A DNA stretch of 21,426 bases from an uncultured Sphingosinicella sp. (GTDB lineage Bacteria > Pseudomonadota > Alphaproteobacteria > Sphingomonadales > Sphingomonadaceae): contig CAMPIH010000019.1 in the NCBI GenBank assembly GCA_946886275.1, positions 1 to 21,426 of the forward strand, in the 5' to 3' direction. The translations under genes and the position numbers were made by a program. Below are positions 1-7,931 of the stretch, in pieces. The notes beneath the pieces are model-generated. The model did no database searches, was not told the DNA's origin, and was given only the letters and a program-made list of their open reading frames with translations. Numbering within the stretch: the first letter of the stretch is position 1; each line of letters starts with the position of its first letter.

Positions 1-447
1 GAGGCGCTCGGCCTGGCGATGGGCGCCGACGATTATATCGCCAAGCCCTTCTCGCAACGCCTGCTCATCGCCCGAATCCGGGCCGTGCTCCGGCGCACCG
101 AGATGAGGAGCCGCCCGATCGAGGAAGCCGAGGAGGCATCGGCCGAAGAGATCGTGCGCGGAAGGCTCGTCATGGATCCGGCCCGGCATCGGGTCCGCTG
201 GGACGGCCGCGACGTCACCCTAACCGTGACCGAATTCATGATCCTGGAGGCGCTCGCCCAGAGGCCAGGGGTGGTCAAGTCGCGAAACCAGCTGATGGAT
301 ATCGCCTATCAGGACGACATCTATGTCGACGACCGCACGATCGACAGCCACATCAAGCGGATGCGCCGGAAGTTCCGCCAGGTCGATGGCGAGTTCAAGG
401 CGATCGAGACCCTCTACGGAGTCGGATACCGCTTTGGCGAGGAGTGA
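1..447 (+). CDS. chvI: ChvI-type response regulator, 5'-truncated
   Basis: The first base of the window is already in frame, so this is the C-terminal 148 residues of an OmpR/PhoB-class response regulator. The receiver domain survives only as its end, including the conserved switch Lys in the AKPFS motif; the phospho-acceptor Asp lies upstream of the window. A winged-helix DNA-binding domain follows (about residues 55-146), with the typical [12 protein letters not shown] helix, the [15 protein letters not shown] recognition region and the YGVGYRF wing. The sensor kinase follows immediately and overlaps. Linkage to a stimulus-sensing kinase, hprK and PTS genes matches the alphaproteobacterial ChvI/ExoS-ChvG locus, which controls envelope and acid-stress genes in relatives. 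The family is secure; the ChvI assignment rests on context and resemblance. Confidence 0.9.
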   Translation, partial: EALGLAMGADDYIAKPFSQRLLIARIRAVLRRTEMRSRPIEEAEEASAEEIVRGRLVMDPARHRVRWDGRDVTLTVTEFMILEALAQRPGVVKSRNQLMDIAYQDDIYVDDRTIDSHIKRMRRKFRQVDGEFKAIETLYGVGYRFGEE

Positions 448-1981
448 CGATCGCGACCTTCGGCTGAGCTGGTCGAAGCGCCTGTCGCTTCGCCAGCGAA
501 TCCTCGCCGTGAACATCTTCGCGATCCTCATCCTGGCCGGGAGCCTCTTCTATCTCGACAGCTTCCGGGGACGGCTCACCCAGGCACGAATCGACCAGGC
601 GCAGACCGAGGCGGTGATGATCTCGCACATGCTTTCGGCGCTCCCCGCTCGGGCCTGGCCCAACGCCCTCGTCCGCCTCGGCCAGGATTCGGGGACGAGG
701 CTTCGAGTCTATGACCCGTCCGGCGCCAAGGTGACCGACAGCTGGAGCGGCAGCGCTCCCACCTACGAGCTTCGCAACCCTGCCGACGAGGCCTGGTACC
801 GCGGAGTGGCCCGGGCGCTCGACAACGGCTTCGATGCCATCGTCGGAGCCAAGCGGCCGCCGGTGTTCCAGCCGCCCTCCCCCGACAGGGTTCAGGCCTG
901 GCCCGAGGCGGCGGCGGCGCTCGCGACCGGAATACCGGTCACCGACGTGAGGCGGGCACCCGAAGGCACGCCCTTCATTTCGGCCGCCGTGCCGATCGCC
1001 GGGACCAATGACGGCGTGCTCCTTCTGACCGTCAACGCCCGCGACATCAGGCGGGTGGTCCGGGCGGAGCGTTTCGCTCTGATCCTGATCCTCGCCGCGA
1101 CTATCCTCCTGTCGGTTCTGCTGTCGCGCTTTCTCGCCCGAACGATCGCCAATCCGCTTCGCCGGCTGGCCATCGCCGCTCACCGGGTGAGGCTCGGGCG
1201 CGCCCGCGAAGTCGCCGTTCCGCTGCTTCCGGCCCGCCGCGACGAGATCGGTCTGCTGGCAAGGGCGCTCCACGACATGACCCAGAGCCTTCGTCAGCGA
1301 ATCGACGCCACCGAAGCCTTCGCCGCGGACGTCACCCACGAATTGAAGAACCCGCTCGCCTCGCTCCGTTCCGCCGTCGATACTCTGGAGAAGGTCGAGG
1401 ATCCGGCGCTTCGCCGGCAGATGCTCGACGTCGTCCGCGACGATGTCGCCCGCCTCGACCGGCTGGTCGTCGACATCGCCGAGGCTTCCCGGCTCGACGC
1501 CGAGCTTTCCCGAGCCAGCTTCGAGTCGGTCGATATCGGCCAGCTCATCGAATCGATGATCTCGATGTGGGAGGAACGCAGCGACCGCCAGATCGCCTTC
1601 GCCCGGCCCCGGGCCGGGACAGCAGTGGTGATGGGGGTCGAATCGCGACTTGCCCGACTCATCGACAATCTCGTCGACAACGCCCTCTCCTTCTCGCCTC
1701 CCGGAGGAGTCGTCGAGATCCGCTCCGCCGGTATCGGCGATGAGGTCACGATCAGCGTCGAGGACGAGGGGCCGGGGATCAGGGCCGAGGATCGCGACTC
1801 GATCTTTAACCGCTTCCACAGCATTCGGCCCGAAGAGGATTTCGGACGCCATTCCGGTCTCGGACTCGCCATTGCCCGGGCAATAGCCGAGGGACATGGC
1901 GGACGAATCGAAGTGGAGGATCGCCCGGGTGGCCGCAGCGGCGCCCGATTCGTGGTTCATTTGCCAGGAGCCGGATCGTGA
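434..1981 (+). CDS. chvG: ChvG-type membrane sensor histidine kinase
   Basis: Partner kinase of the upstream regulator, about 515 residues if TTG at 434 is the start, which overlaps the regulator gene by 14 bases. No ATG lies in frame near the conserved [12 protein letters not shown] segment, so TTG 434 is the best choice but not certain. Visible in order: first membrane helix (about 23-41), periplasmic sensing region, second membrane helix (about 214-235), HAMP linker, H-box [13 protein letters not shown] with phospho-accepting His302, N-box [12 protein letters not shown], and G-boxes EDEGPGI and HSGLGLAIA. All catalytic motifs are intact. In relatives ChvG senses envelope or acid stress. 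Its stop overlaps the hprK start (GTGA), so the two are probably translationally coupled. Confidence 0.9.
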   Translation: MARSDDRDLRLSWSKRLSLRQRILAVNIFAILILAGSLFYLDSFRGRLTQARIDQAQTEAVMISHMLSALPARAWPNALVRLGQDSGTRLRVYDPSGAKVTDSWSGSAPTYELRNPADEAWYRGVARALDNGFDAIVGAKRPPVFQPPSPDRVQAWPEAAAALATGIPVTDVRRAPEGTPFISAAVPIAGTNDGVLLLTVNARDIRRVVRAERFALILILAATILLSVLLSRFLARTIANPLRRLAIAAHRVRLGRAREVAVPLLPARRDEIGLLARALHDMTQSLRQRIDATEAFAADVTHELKNPLASLRSAVDTLEKVEDPALRRQMLDVVRDDVARLDRLVVDIAEASRLDAELSRASFESVDIGQLIESMISMWEERSDRQIAFARPRAGTAVVMGVESRLARLIDNLVDNALSFSPPGGVVEIRSAGIGDEVTISVEDEGPGIRAEDRDSIFNRFHSIRPEEDFGRHSGLGLAIARAIAEGHGGRIEVEDRPGGRSGARFVVHLPGAGS

Positions 1982-2418
1982 CCCTGACCTCGCTTTCATC
2001 CGAGACCGTCCATACCAGCGCCGTCGCGATTGGCGATCGCGCAATCCTCATCGGCGGCCGTTCGGGCCAGGGAAAATCCGATCTTGCGCTTCGGCTGATC
2101 GACAGGGGCGCTTTGCTCATCAGCGACGATTATACCTTCGTTCGCCGGGTGGATGGCCGGTTGCTGGCCTCGGCGCCGCCGACGATCGAGGGCAAGATCG
2201 AGGTTCGAGGGCTGGGAATATTGGAGCTCCCGACCGCTCGGGACATCGCCATCGCCTTGTTCGTCGACCTCGATCGCGAGCCTGAACGCCTGCCTGTCGG
2301 AGAAGACCGGCTTACCCTGGCTGGCGTGGCCTTGCCCGTGATCGGCCTCAGCGCCCTTGAGGCTTCGGCGCCGATCAAGGTAGAAGCCGCGCTCAAATTG
2401 ATCGGACTCACCTTCTAA
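1978..2418 (+). CDS. hprK: HPr kinase/phosphorylase, short C-terminal-domain form
   Basis: A 146-residue protein beginning at GTG, with a 4-base overlap with the sensor kinase stop. It contains only the P-loop kinase half of HprK: Walker A GGRSGQGKS (26-34), catalytic acidic pair S-D-D at 49-51, and the HprK signature EGKIEVRGLGIL. Firmicute HprK is about 310 residues with an extra N-terminal domain; alphaproteobacteria typically carry this short form. The expected role is ATP-dependent phosphorylation of HPr on its regulatory serine, and that substrate, with a suitable Ser, is encoded 1.4 kb downstream. Placement behind a ChvI/ChvG pair is the usual alphaproteobacterial arrangement and links envelope signalling with PTS regulation. 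The rapZ start codon follows with no gap. Confidence 0.93.
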   Translation: MTLTSLSSETVHTSAVAIGDRAILIGGRSGQGKSDLALRLIDRGALLISDDYTFVRRVDGRLLASAPPTIEGKIEVRGLGILELPTARDIAIALFVDLDREPERLPVGEDRLTLAGVALPVIGLSALEASAPIKVEAALKLIGLTF

Positions 2419-3375
2419 GTGGACCCCTCTGCCGCGCCGAAACGGATCCTGCTCGTCACCGGCATGTCGGGGGCCGGCAAGTCGACGGCGCTTCAGACCC
2501 TTGAGGATCTCGGCTGGGAGGCGGTCGACAACCTGCCGCTGTCGCTTCTGGTCCACCTTCTGAAAGCGCCGCCGTCGGCAGGGGCTGAGGGCGACAGGCC
2601 GCTGGCGATCGGAGTCGACAGCCGGACCCGCGGTTTCGACGCGGATCGGCTGGTCAAGCAGATCAAGCGGCTTTCCACCGACGGCGGCTATCCGATCGAG
2701 ACCCTCTATCTGGAATGCGCCGGCCCCGAGCTCCTCAGGCGATTCTCGGAGACCAGGCGAAGGCACCCGCTCGCGCCGGACCGCCCGGCGATGGACGGGA
2801 TCCTCGACGAACGCGAGATGATGGCGCCGCTGAAAAGATGGGCCGATCACGTCATCGACACGACCGAGACCGACGCCAACGGGCTGCGCAAGCAGATCAG
2901 GACCCGCTTCGGCGGGGACGAAGGCGGCATACCGACGCTGAGCATCATCTCGTTCGGCTTTTCCCGCGGCCTCCCGCGCAACGCCGACCTCGTCTTCGAC
3001 ATGCGCTATCTGCGCAATCCGCATTGGGTGAGGGAGCTTCGCGAGCTCACCGGCCAGGACGACGCCGTCGCCGCCCACATCGTCGAGGACGAATCCTATG
3101 AGGAGTCGCTGGCGAAGATCGAGGATCTGATCCTCACTCTGCTCCCGCGCTACCGGGCGGAAGGAAAGGCCTATATCTCGATCGGGTTCGGCTGTACCGG
3201 CGGCCGGCATCGCTCCGTCCATGTCGCCGAACGGGTCGCGGCGAGGTTGCGCGAGGCGGGCTTTTCGCCCACGGTGGAACATCGCGATCTCGCCACGCCG
3301 CCGAGAGACGGCATCGAGCGATCCGCAGGGGGACGTTCTGGAGCAGGGACCGCGCCGGACAGGGCTTCAAGGTGA
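2419..3375 (+). CDS. rapZ: RapZ-family nucleotide-binding protein
   Basis: 318 residues starting at GTG directly after the hprK stop. The Walker A motif GMSGAGKST (15-23) is followed by EDLGWEAVDNLP and by the highly conserved C-terminal signature YISIGFGCTGGRHRSV. In E. coli RapZ is an RNA-binding adapter that delivers the GlmZ/GlmY small RNAs to RNase E and so controls glucosamine-6-phosphate synthesis; it was formerly called YvcJ/YhbJ. Alphaproteobacteria lack obvious GlmZ, so the RNA partner here is unknown. The last 25 or so residues after VEHRDLA are a low-complexity Arg/Gly/Ala tail that makes the protein longer than E. coli RapZ (284 residues). The gene sits in the hprK-PTS operon, as is common for the family. 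Confidence 0.93.
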   Translation: MDPSAAPKRILLVTGMSGAGKSTALQTLEDLGWEAVDNLPLSLLVHLLKAPPSAGAEGDRPLAIGVDSRTRGFDADRLVKQIKRLSTDGGYPIETLYLECAGPELLRRFSETRRRHPLAPDRPAMDGILDEREMMAPLKRWADHVIDTTETDANGLRKQIRTRFGGDEGGIPTLSIISFGFSRGLPRNADLVFDMRYLRNPHWVRELRELTGQDDAVAAHIVEDESYEESLAKIEDLILTLLPRYRAEGKAYISIGFGCTGGRHRSVHVAERVAARLREAGFSPTVEHRDLATPPRDGIERSAGGRSGAGTAPDRASR

Positions 3376-3379
3376 AAAG

Positions 3380-3787
3380 ATGATTGGCTTGGTACTGGTT
3401 ACCCATGGCGGACTCGCGTCGGAGTTCATCGTCGCCATGGAACATGTCGTCGGTCCGCAGGAGCGGATCGAAGCGATCTGCATTGGCCCCGACGACGACA
3501 TGGAAGGTCGCCGAGACGACATCGCCGCCGCCATTGCCAAGGTCGACGAGGGAGACGGAGTGATCATCCTGACCGATCTGTTCGGCGGAACCCCGTCCAA
3601 TCTCGCCATCTCGCTGATGAAGTCGGACAAGATCGAGGTGATCGCCGGCGTGAACCTGCCGATGCTGATCAGGCTGGAGGGTGCGCGCAAGGCGATGGAC
3701 GTTCGAGCCGCGGTGGCAGCGGCGCGCGAGGCGGGACGCAAATATATATCCGTCGCCTCCGAGATATTGGGTGAGACGGCTTCTTGA
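3380..3787 (+). CDS. PTS EIIA component, mannose/fructose type
   Basis: 135 residues from ATG 3380, four bases past the rapZ stop; the purine stretch AAGGTGA overlapping that stop can serve as ribosome binding site. The N-terminus MIGLVLVTHGGLA carries phospho-accepting His9, and ILTDLFGGTPSNLA is the hallmark second motif of the EIIA-Man fold. There are no membrane EIIB/EIIC/EIID genes nearby, so it is probably a regulatory, non-transporting EIIA that takes phosphate from HPr, as known for alphaproteobacterial PTS proteins. The gene overlaps HPr by one base (TGATG), which argues for coupled synthesis. The output target cannot be read from the sequence; enzyme I must be encoded elsewhere. Confidence 0.92.
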   Translation: MIGLVLVTHGGLASEFIVAMEHVVGPQERIEAICIGPDDDMEGRRDDIAAAIAKVDEGDGVIILTDLFGGTPSNLAISLMKSDKIEVIAGVNLPMLIRLEGARKAMDVRAAVAAAREAGRKYISVASEILGETAS

Positions 3788-4059
3788 TGAAGCTTAGCCG
3801 CACCGTCGAAGTCCGGAACAAGCGGGGGCTTCACGCCCGGGCAAGCGCCAAGTTCGTCACTCTCGCCTCGCAGATCGACGCCGCCGTCGAGGTCGAGAAG
3901 GATGGCACGAGCGTCTGCGGAACCTCGATCATGGGCCTGATGATGCTCGGCGCCGCGATGGGCGACACGATCACGATCAGCGCGACCGGCCTTGGCGCCG
4001 AACTGGCGGTCGAGAAGCTTGCCGAGCTGGTCGAGGCGCGTTTCCACGAGGAAACCTGA
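3787..4059 (+). CDS. ptsH: Phosphocarrier protein HPr
   Basis: 90 residues, about the normal HPr length. ATG 3787 is preferred over the TTG codon just upstream. The active-site motif NKRGLHARASAKF contains His16, the residue phosphorylated by enzyme I. The regulatory-serine region is GTSIMGLMML with Ser47, the expected HprK target, which fits the hprK gene in the same operon. HPr passes phosphate to EIIA-type proteins; here the obvious acceptor is the EIIA encoded immediately upstream with a one-base overlap. Acts in the cytoplasm. With no sugar permease in the window, a regulatory rather than transport phosphorelay is inferred. Confidence 0.96.
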   Translation: MKLSRTVEVRNKRGLHARASAKFVTLASQIDAAVEVEKDGTSVCGTSIMGLMMLGAAMGDTITISATGLGAELAVEKLAELVEARFHEET

Positions 4060-4075
4060 GGATGGACTCGACGGC

Positions 4076-4081
4076 AGGAGG
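4076..4081 (+). promoter_or_regulatory. Shine-Dalgarno AGGAGG fixing the methyltransferase start
   Basis: A perfect AGGAGG lies 8 bases before GTG 4090. It supports that GTG as the true start of the RNA methyltransferase gene and implies independent re-initiation after the HPr stop, 30 bases upstream. Confidence 0.75.
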
Positions 4082-4089
4082 CCGCTGAC

Positions 4090-4884
4090 GTGCCGCGCCA
4101 GATCACCGCTTTTTCCAATCCCCTCGTCAAGCAGGCGCGAGGCCTTCGCGAAAAGAAGAATCGCCGTCGCGAGGGTCTCTTCCTGGCCGAGGGGCTTCGG
4201 ATCCTCACCGAGGCGCGCGAAGCCGGGACCCTGCCGGAGATGCTTTTCTACAGCGACTCGTCTCATCCGTTGCTTCGGGCCTTGATAGACGAGACCGAGC
4301 AATCGGGCGGAAGCGCGATCGAGACCGTTTCGGACATCCTTCACAAGATCTCCGGCAAGGAGAATCCCCAGACCGTGCTCGGAGTCTATCGGGCTCCGGA
4401 CACCTCGCTCGATCGGATCGACCGGGCCGACTCGCCGCTCTGGATCGTCGCCCAGGCGCTTCGGGATCCCGGCAATATCGGCACCATCCTTCGCACTGGC
4501 GACGCGGTCGGCGCGGGCGGCCTTATCCTGATCGACGAATGCGCCGACCCGTTCTCGGTCGAATCGGTACGGGCCTCGATGGGGGCGCTGTTCACTCAAA
4601 GGATCGCGGCCGCGCGCTGGGACGAGTTCGTCGCCTGGCTTCGCGGCGGTGAAGGCCAGCTGATCGGCACCAGCCTCGACACCAGCACCGACTATCAATC
4701 GGTTCGCTACGGGAAGCCTGCCTTCATCCTCGTCGGCAACGAGCAAGCGGGCCTCCCGGAGGAATATGAGGCGGAGTGCGACCTTCTGGTGAAGATCCCG
4801 ATGCTTGGGAAGGCGGACAGCCTCAACGCCGCGGTGGCGACGGCCGTCATCGCCTACGAGCTGGTCAATCAGTGGCGCAGGTGA
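4090..4884 (+). CDS. TrmH/SpoU-family RNA 2'-O-methyltransferase
   Basis: 264 residues from GTG 4090, behind a perfect Shine-Dalgarno. An N-terminal substrate-binding domain (NPLVKQARGLREKKNRR, then FLAEGLRIL) is followed by the SPOUT catalytic domain with all three SpoU motifs: motif 1 ALRDPGNIGTILRTGDAVGA, motif 2 ILVGNEQAGLPEE, and motif 3 IPMLGKADSLNAAVATAV. These form the knotted SAM-binding site. The family methylates ribose 2'-OH in 23S rRNA or tRNA; the exact nucleotide cannot be assigned from sequence, so no gene symbol is given. Last gene of the long + strand operon; its stop may overlap (GTGA) an alternative start of the following small gene. Confidence 0.9.
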   Translation: MPRQITAFSNPLVKQARGLREKKNRRREGLFLAEGLRILTEAREAGTLPEMLFYSDSSHPLLRALIDETEQSGGSAIETVSDILHKISGKENPQTVLGVYRAPDTSLDRIDRADSPLWIVAQALRDPGNIGTILRTGDAVGAGGLILIDECADPFSVESVRASMGALFTQRIAAARWDEFVAWLRGGEGQLIGTSLDTSTDYQSVRYGKPAFILVGNEQAGLPEEYEAECDLLVKIPMLGKADSLNAAVATAVIAYELVNQWRR

Positions 4885-4925
4885 AACAATTGGAACCCGC
4901 GACTCCCAAAACCTTTGTCGAGGTC

Positions 4926-5324
4926 ATGAAACGCCACCCGAACCATATGCCCAAATGGCCCGCTTACGTACTCGCGGCCGGAGCCGCGGTTTGCGCACTC
5001 CCGGCGATAACGATGTCGCACCCCATCGGAGAAAGTTATAGCGCGCGTGGCCAGGAGCCCGGCTGGAACGTCACGATCGGCGGCGGAGAAATCCGCTATG
5101 TCGGTGATTATGGCGAGACCAGGATCATCCTGCCCCGGCCGGAGCCGGTTTCGACCTTCAACGGCCGGCGCTACACGACCGACCGGCTGGTCGTCGACGT
5201 CGCCTATGTGCGCTGCAACGATTCGATGAGCGGCCATGGCTATGAGCACAAGGTGATGGTCGTCGCCGACGGCAGCACATTTCGCGGCTGCGGCGGTGAA
5301 CGCCGAACCGCCTGGGACGTCTAA
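4926..5324 (+). CDS. Small exported protein, COG3650-like
   Basis: About 132 residues. The N-terminus (MKRHPN, then a hydrophobic stretch AYVLAAGAAVCALPA) looks like a signal peptide or anchor. The mature part contains SARGQEPGWNVTIGGGEIRY, resembling uncharacterised alphaproteobacterial periplasmic proteins of the COG3650 type, in which a 'RGxEPxW' segment precedes a small beta-rich domain. Two Cys in the mature part (YVRCNDS and FRGCGG) could form a disulphide. The start is uncertain: GTG 4881 would overlap the upstream stop, and ATG 4947 would give a shorter signal; ATG 4926 gives the best charged n-region. It ends 6 bases from the convergent rmuC stop. Function unknown. Confidence 0.65.
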   Translation: MKRHPNHMPKWPAYVLAAGAAVCALPAITMSHPIGESYSARGQEPGWNVTIGGGEIRYVGDYGETRIILPRPEPVSTFNGRRYTTDRLVVDVAYVRCNDSMSGHGYEHKVMVVADGSTFRGCGGERRTAWDV

Positions 5325-5330
5325 AAGCGA

Positions 5331-6659
5331 TCATTCCGCGGCTTCGGTGGCTTCTCCGGACACCAATTTGGCCAAGGTTCGAGGCGCGGTCTCGATCACC
5401 GGGAGCGGCTCGATCTCCTTGGCGCCGCTCGACACCTCCAGAGCTTCGAAGCGCTTCGCCTGGGTCATCACCTGGCTCTCGAGGCTTCCGACGAAGGCAT
5501 TGTAGGCGCTGTTCGCCAGTTCCAAGTTGCGGCCCATCCGCGCGACATGGCCGCCCATGGTTGCGAGCCGCGAGTGAAGATCCTTGCCCAGCCGGGCGAT
5601 TTCGGCCGCCTCCTCGGCAAGCCGCTCCTGGCGCCAGACGCTGGCGACGGTCCGCGCGATGGCGACGAGATTGGTGGGCGTGGCGAGCAGGACACGCCGC
5701 TCGAACGACCATTCCCAAAGACGGTCGTCCTGCTCGAGCGCGGCGGTGAGGAAATGCTCGCCCGGAATGTAGAGGATCACATAATCGGCGGCATCGCCGA
5801 ACTGCTCCCAATAATTCTTCGACCCCAATTGCTGAGCATGGTTGCGGATCGCCGCCGCATGCTTCTGAAGGTGCGCCGTCCGAGCGGCCTCGTCCGGCTC
5901 CTCGCTTGCGTCGAGGAAGGCGTTGAGCGAGCATTTGGCATCGATGATCAGCTTACGGCCGCCCGGCAGCCGAACGACGACGTCGGGTCGAAGGCGCCCG
6001 TCGGCCGTGTCGACCGACACTTCCGTCTGGAAATCGGCATAAGGCGAGAGCCCCGCCTGCTCGAGCACGTTCTTGAGGCTTTGCTCGCCCCATCGGCCCC
6101 GCGCCTTCGGGCTTGAGCGAAGCGCGTTGACCAGTCTCGCAGTCTCGTCACGGACCTGGTTGTGGCCGGCATGAAGCAAAGTGACCGCTTCGCGGAGCGC
6201 CTCGTAGCTGCCGACCCTCTCCTTCTCCACCTTGGTCAGCCCTTCCTCGTAACGCTTCAACGTCGCTTCGACGGGCTGGAGAAGCGCCTTCAATTGAGCC
6301 TCGCTCTTCTCGCTGGCCTGGTTGAAGCGGGAATCGGCGCGTTCCAGGAACTGCTTCTGGGCCTCGCTCAGAAGCTTCGTGCCGACTTCGTGGAATTGCG
6401 CGGAAAGCGCTTCCTTCGCCTCAAGCAATTCGGCCATCCGGGCTTCGAAATTGCGGGCGTCGGCCTGGAGCGTCGCGAGATCGCGAACGCACTGGTCACG
6501 CTCCTTCATCACTTCGTCGAGCGAGACGCGAAGCCGATCGGCTTCCTTCCCGCGTTCCTCCGCGATCGCTCCCGCTCGGCTTCGCCCGATTTGCCAGCCG
6601 AGGGCGAGACCGATCGTCAAGGCCGCCAGGGCAGCCAATATCGCAAGGAACGGATCCAT
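5331..6659 (-). CDS. rmuC: RmuC family DNA recombination protein
   Basis: 442 residues, normal for RmuC. An N-terminal membrane helix (about 3-24) is followed by a long charged coiled-coil region (about 30-180) and then the RmuC domain beginning GRWGEQSLKNVLEQAG. The core RPDVVVRLPGGRKLIIDAK holds Asp226, Asp240 and Lys242 in a pattern matching the predicted PD-(D/E)XK nuclease fold, and YVILYIPGEHFLTAAL follows. In E. coli RmuC limits inversions at short inverted repeats. It probably acts on DNA at the inner membrane. ATG 6659 has a purine-rich GGGGTGA just upstream. The gene is convergent with the COG3650-like gene and divergent from the lipoprotein gene. Confidence 0.93.
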   Translation of the reverse strand: MDPFLAILAALAALTIGLALGWQIGRSRAGAIAEERGKEADRLRVSLDEVMKERDQCVRDLATLQADARNFEARMAELLEAKEALSAQFHEVGTKLLSEAQKQFLERADSRFNQASEKSEAQLKALLQPVEATLKRYEEGLTKVEKERVGSYEALREAVTLLHAGHNQVRDETARLVNALRSSPKARGRWGEQSLKNVLEQAGLSPYADFQTEVSVDTADGRLRPDVVVRLPGGRKLIIDAKCSLNAFLDASEEPDEAARTAHLQKHAAAIRNHAQQLGSKNYWEQFGDAADYVILYIPGEHFLTAALEQDDRLWEWSFERRVLLATPTNLVAIARTVASVWRQERLAEEAAEIARLGKDLHSRLATMGGHVARMGRNLELANSAYNAFVGSLESQVMTQAKRFEALEVSSGAKEIEPLPVIETAPRTLAKLVSGEATEAAE

Positions 6660-6685
6660 CTTTCACCCCACTAGAACGAAGCACG

Positions 6686-6714
6686 AACCTAGAGCAGCGC
6701 CGGCCATGGCTCAA
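6686..6714 (-). promoter_or_regulatory. Candidate sigma-70-type promoter for rmuC
   Basis: Reading the minus strand, TTGAGC and TAGGTT are separated by exactly 17 bases, placing transcription start about 20 bases before the rmuC ATG. The match is moderate and was found by eye. Confidence 0.3.
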
Positions 6715-6758
6715 GCGGCGTCGTGGAACCTGGAGGCTCCAAGCGTTGTTGACGGATC

Positions 6759-7232
6759 ATGCCCCAATCCCGAGCCTTCCGGAGCCTCGCCGGCAGTGTC
6801 TTCATCGCGCTCGCGGCGGCCGGGTGCCAGAGCGAGCCGGCCACCGACACGCCCCGCGAAGCGGCCGGGCCGGCGGCGACGTCGAACGATATCGCTCCGC
6901 CGCCGCCGAAGGCCGACATGGAAGCTTCGCTGAACCTCGGTGCGGACCAGCCTTCGGCGCCGCGATTCGTCGGACTCTGGGCAACTGAGGAAAATTTGTG
7001 CGAGTCGACGGCGTGGAGGTTCAGCGAACGCGAACTGCGGACTCCGGCGGGCTCCGTGTGCCAGTTTACCGAGGTCGAAGAGGTGCCCGGCGGCTACGAC
7101 ATAAAAGCCCGCTGCACCGCCGAAGGGCCGGAACAGGAAGACGTGCTCGAGATTCGCTTTGCCGAATCGGCCGGCGCGATGCTGTTCGAGTCGCAAAGCA
7201 TCGCCGATGCCGGCTTGATCTCCTGCGACTAG
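6759..7232 (+). CDS. Small Cys-containing lipoprotein, function unknown
   Basis: 157 residues starting at ATG 6759. The signal peptide (SRAFRSLAGSVFIALAAAG) ends in a lipobox Ala-Ala-Gly-Cys with lipidated Cys23, indicating an envelope lipoprotein. A Pro/Ala-rich linker (about 24-60) precedes a compact domain starting FVGLWATEENLCES, with four further Cys (in NLCES, SVCQF, ARCTA and the C-terminal ISCD) that could form two disulphides. The 'GLWA...CES..W.F' pattern suggests a small beta-barrel domain, but I do not recognise a named family. It is a single gene divergent from rmuC; no SD is evident, and the following 68 bases hold short hairpins. Confidence 0.75.
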   Translation: MPQSRAFRSLAGSVFIALAAAGCQSEPATDTPREAAGPAATSNDIAPPPPKADMEASLNLGADQPSAPRFVGLWATEENLCESTAWRFSERELRTPAGSVCQFTEVEEVPGGYDIKARCTAEGPEQEDVLEIRFAESAGAMLFESQSIADAGLISCD

Positions 7233-7236
7233 AGCC

Positions 7237-7277
7237 TGATCGTTTGAGGAGGAAGCGCTACGCGCTTCAAGAGATCA
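7237..7277. repeat. Nested inverted repeat in the lipoprotein/def gap
   Basis: A perfect 7-bp stem GAAGCGC/GCGCTTC (7252-7258 with 7262-7268, loop TAC) lies inside an outer TGATC/GATCA pair (7237-7241 with 7273-7277). It sits between the convergent ends of the lipoprotein and def genes. No T-run follows on either strand, so it is not a classical intrinsic terminator; it could be a dispersed intergenic element or a weak bidirectional transcription-end hairpin. Confidence 0.45.
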
Positions 7278-7283
7278 AGGTCC

Positions 7284-7302
7284 AGCCGGCGGCAAGCCGG
7301 CT
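7284..7302 (-). terminator. Possible hairpin terminator at the end of def
   Basis: AGCCGGC and GCCGGCT form a perfect 7-bp stem with a 5-base loop, overlapping the first bases of the def stop codon. There is no U-tract, so efficiency as an intrinsic terminator is doubtful. Confidence 0.25.
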
Positions 7303-7840
7303 AGGCGGCCTTCTTGCCCTGTTCCCGGCGAAGCTTGGCGAGCTTTCGAAGCAGCATCTCGCGCTTCAGCCGCGACAGATGATCGATGAACAGGATGCCG
7401 TTCAGGTGATCCATCTCGTGCTGAAGGCAGGTGGCCAATAGCCCCTCGATCTCCCGCTCGTGGGCGGACCCATGCTCGTCCAGCCAGCGGGCGCGGATCC
7501 GATCGGGACGATCGACCTCCGCATACATTTCCGGGACCGACAGGCAGCCTTCATTATAGGGGACCTGCTGCGGCGAGGCCTCGAGGATCTCGGGATTGAT
7601 GAAGATATGCGGATCGGGGATCGGCCGCCCCTCCTCGTCTTCCTCTTCCTGGAGATCGATGACGAGGATCCGCTTCGGAACGCCGACCTGGATCGCGGCA
7701 AGGCCGATCCCGGGGGCGGCGTACATCGTCTCGAACATATCGGACACGAGCGCGCGCACCTCGTCATCCACCTTCTCGACCGGGGTGGAAATCTGCCGCA
7801 GGCGCGGGTCCGGAACTTCGACGATGGGAAGAATGGCCAT
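7301..7840 (-). CDS. def: Peptide deformylase
   Basis: 179 residues from ATG 7840 (MAILPIVEVPDPRLRQ), the normal deformylase N-terminus; a longer upstream reading adds an unrelated leader and was not used. All three motifs are present: GIGLAAIQVG (44-53), EGCLSVP with metal ligand Cys99, and QHEMDHLNG with metal ligands His141 and His145 and catalytic Glu142. It removes the formyl group from nascent proteins in the cytoplasm. A Glu-rich insertion (LQEEEDEEGRP) sits between the first two motifs. It lies 91 bases downstream of recR on the same strand, and is not directly joined to fmt as in many bacteria. Confidence 0.96.
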   Translation of the reverse strand: MAILPIVEVPDPRLRQISTPVEKVDDEVRALVSDMFETMYAAPGIGLAAIQVGVPKRILVIDLQEEEDEEGRPIPDPHIFINPEILEASPQQVPYNEGCLSVPEMYAEVDRPDRIRARWLDEHGSAHEREIEGLLATCLQHEMDHLNGILFIDHLSRLKREMLLRKLAKLRREQGKKAA

Positions 7841-7931
7841 GGCCGGAAAATAGGGTGAAACGGCCGCGCCTTCAAGAATATCGGGCCCGAATCCGATGAC
7901 GTCGGGGCCGGGAATCAACCGCCGGCCCGAC

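Noticed and set aside
395..2044. 549-codon open frame antisense to the sensor kinase
   Set aside because: It mirrors the high-GC codon pattern of the intact kinase on the other strand and has no recognisable domain or ribosome binding site.
6723..6746. GGAAC followed by CGTT upstream of the lipoprotein gene, as a possible EcfG promoter
   Set aside because: The spacer is only 14 bases, too short for that sigma factor.
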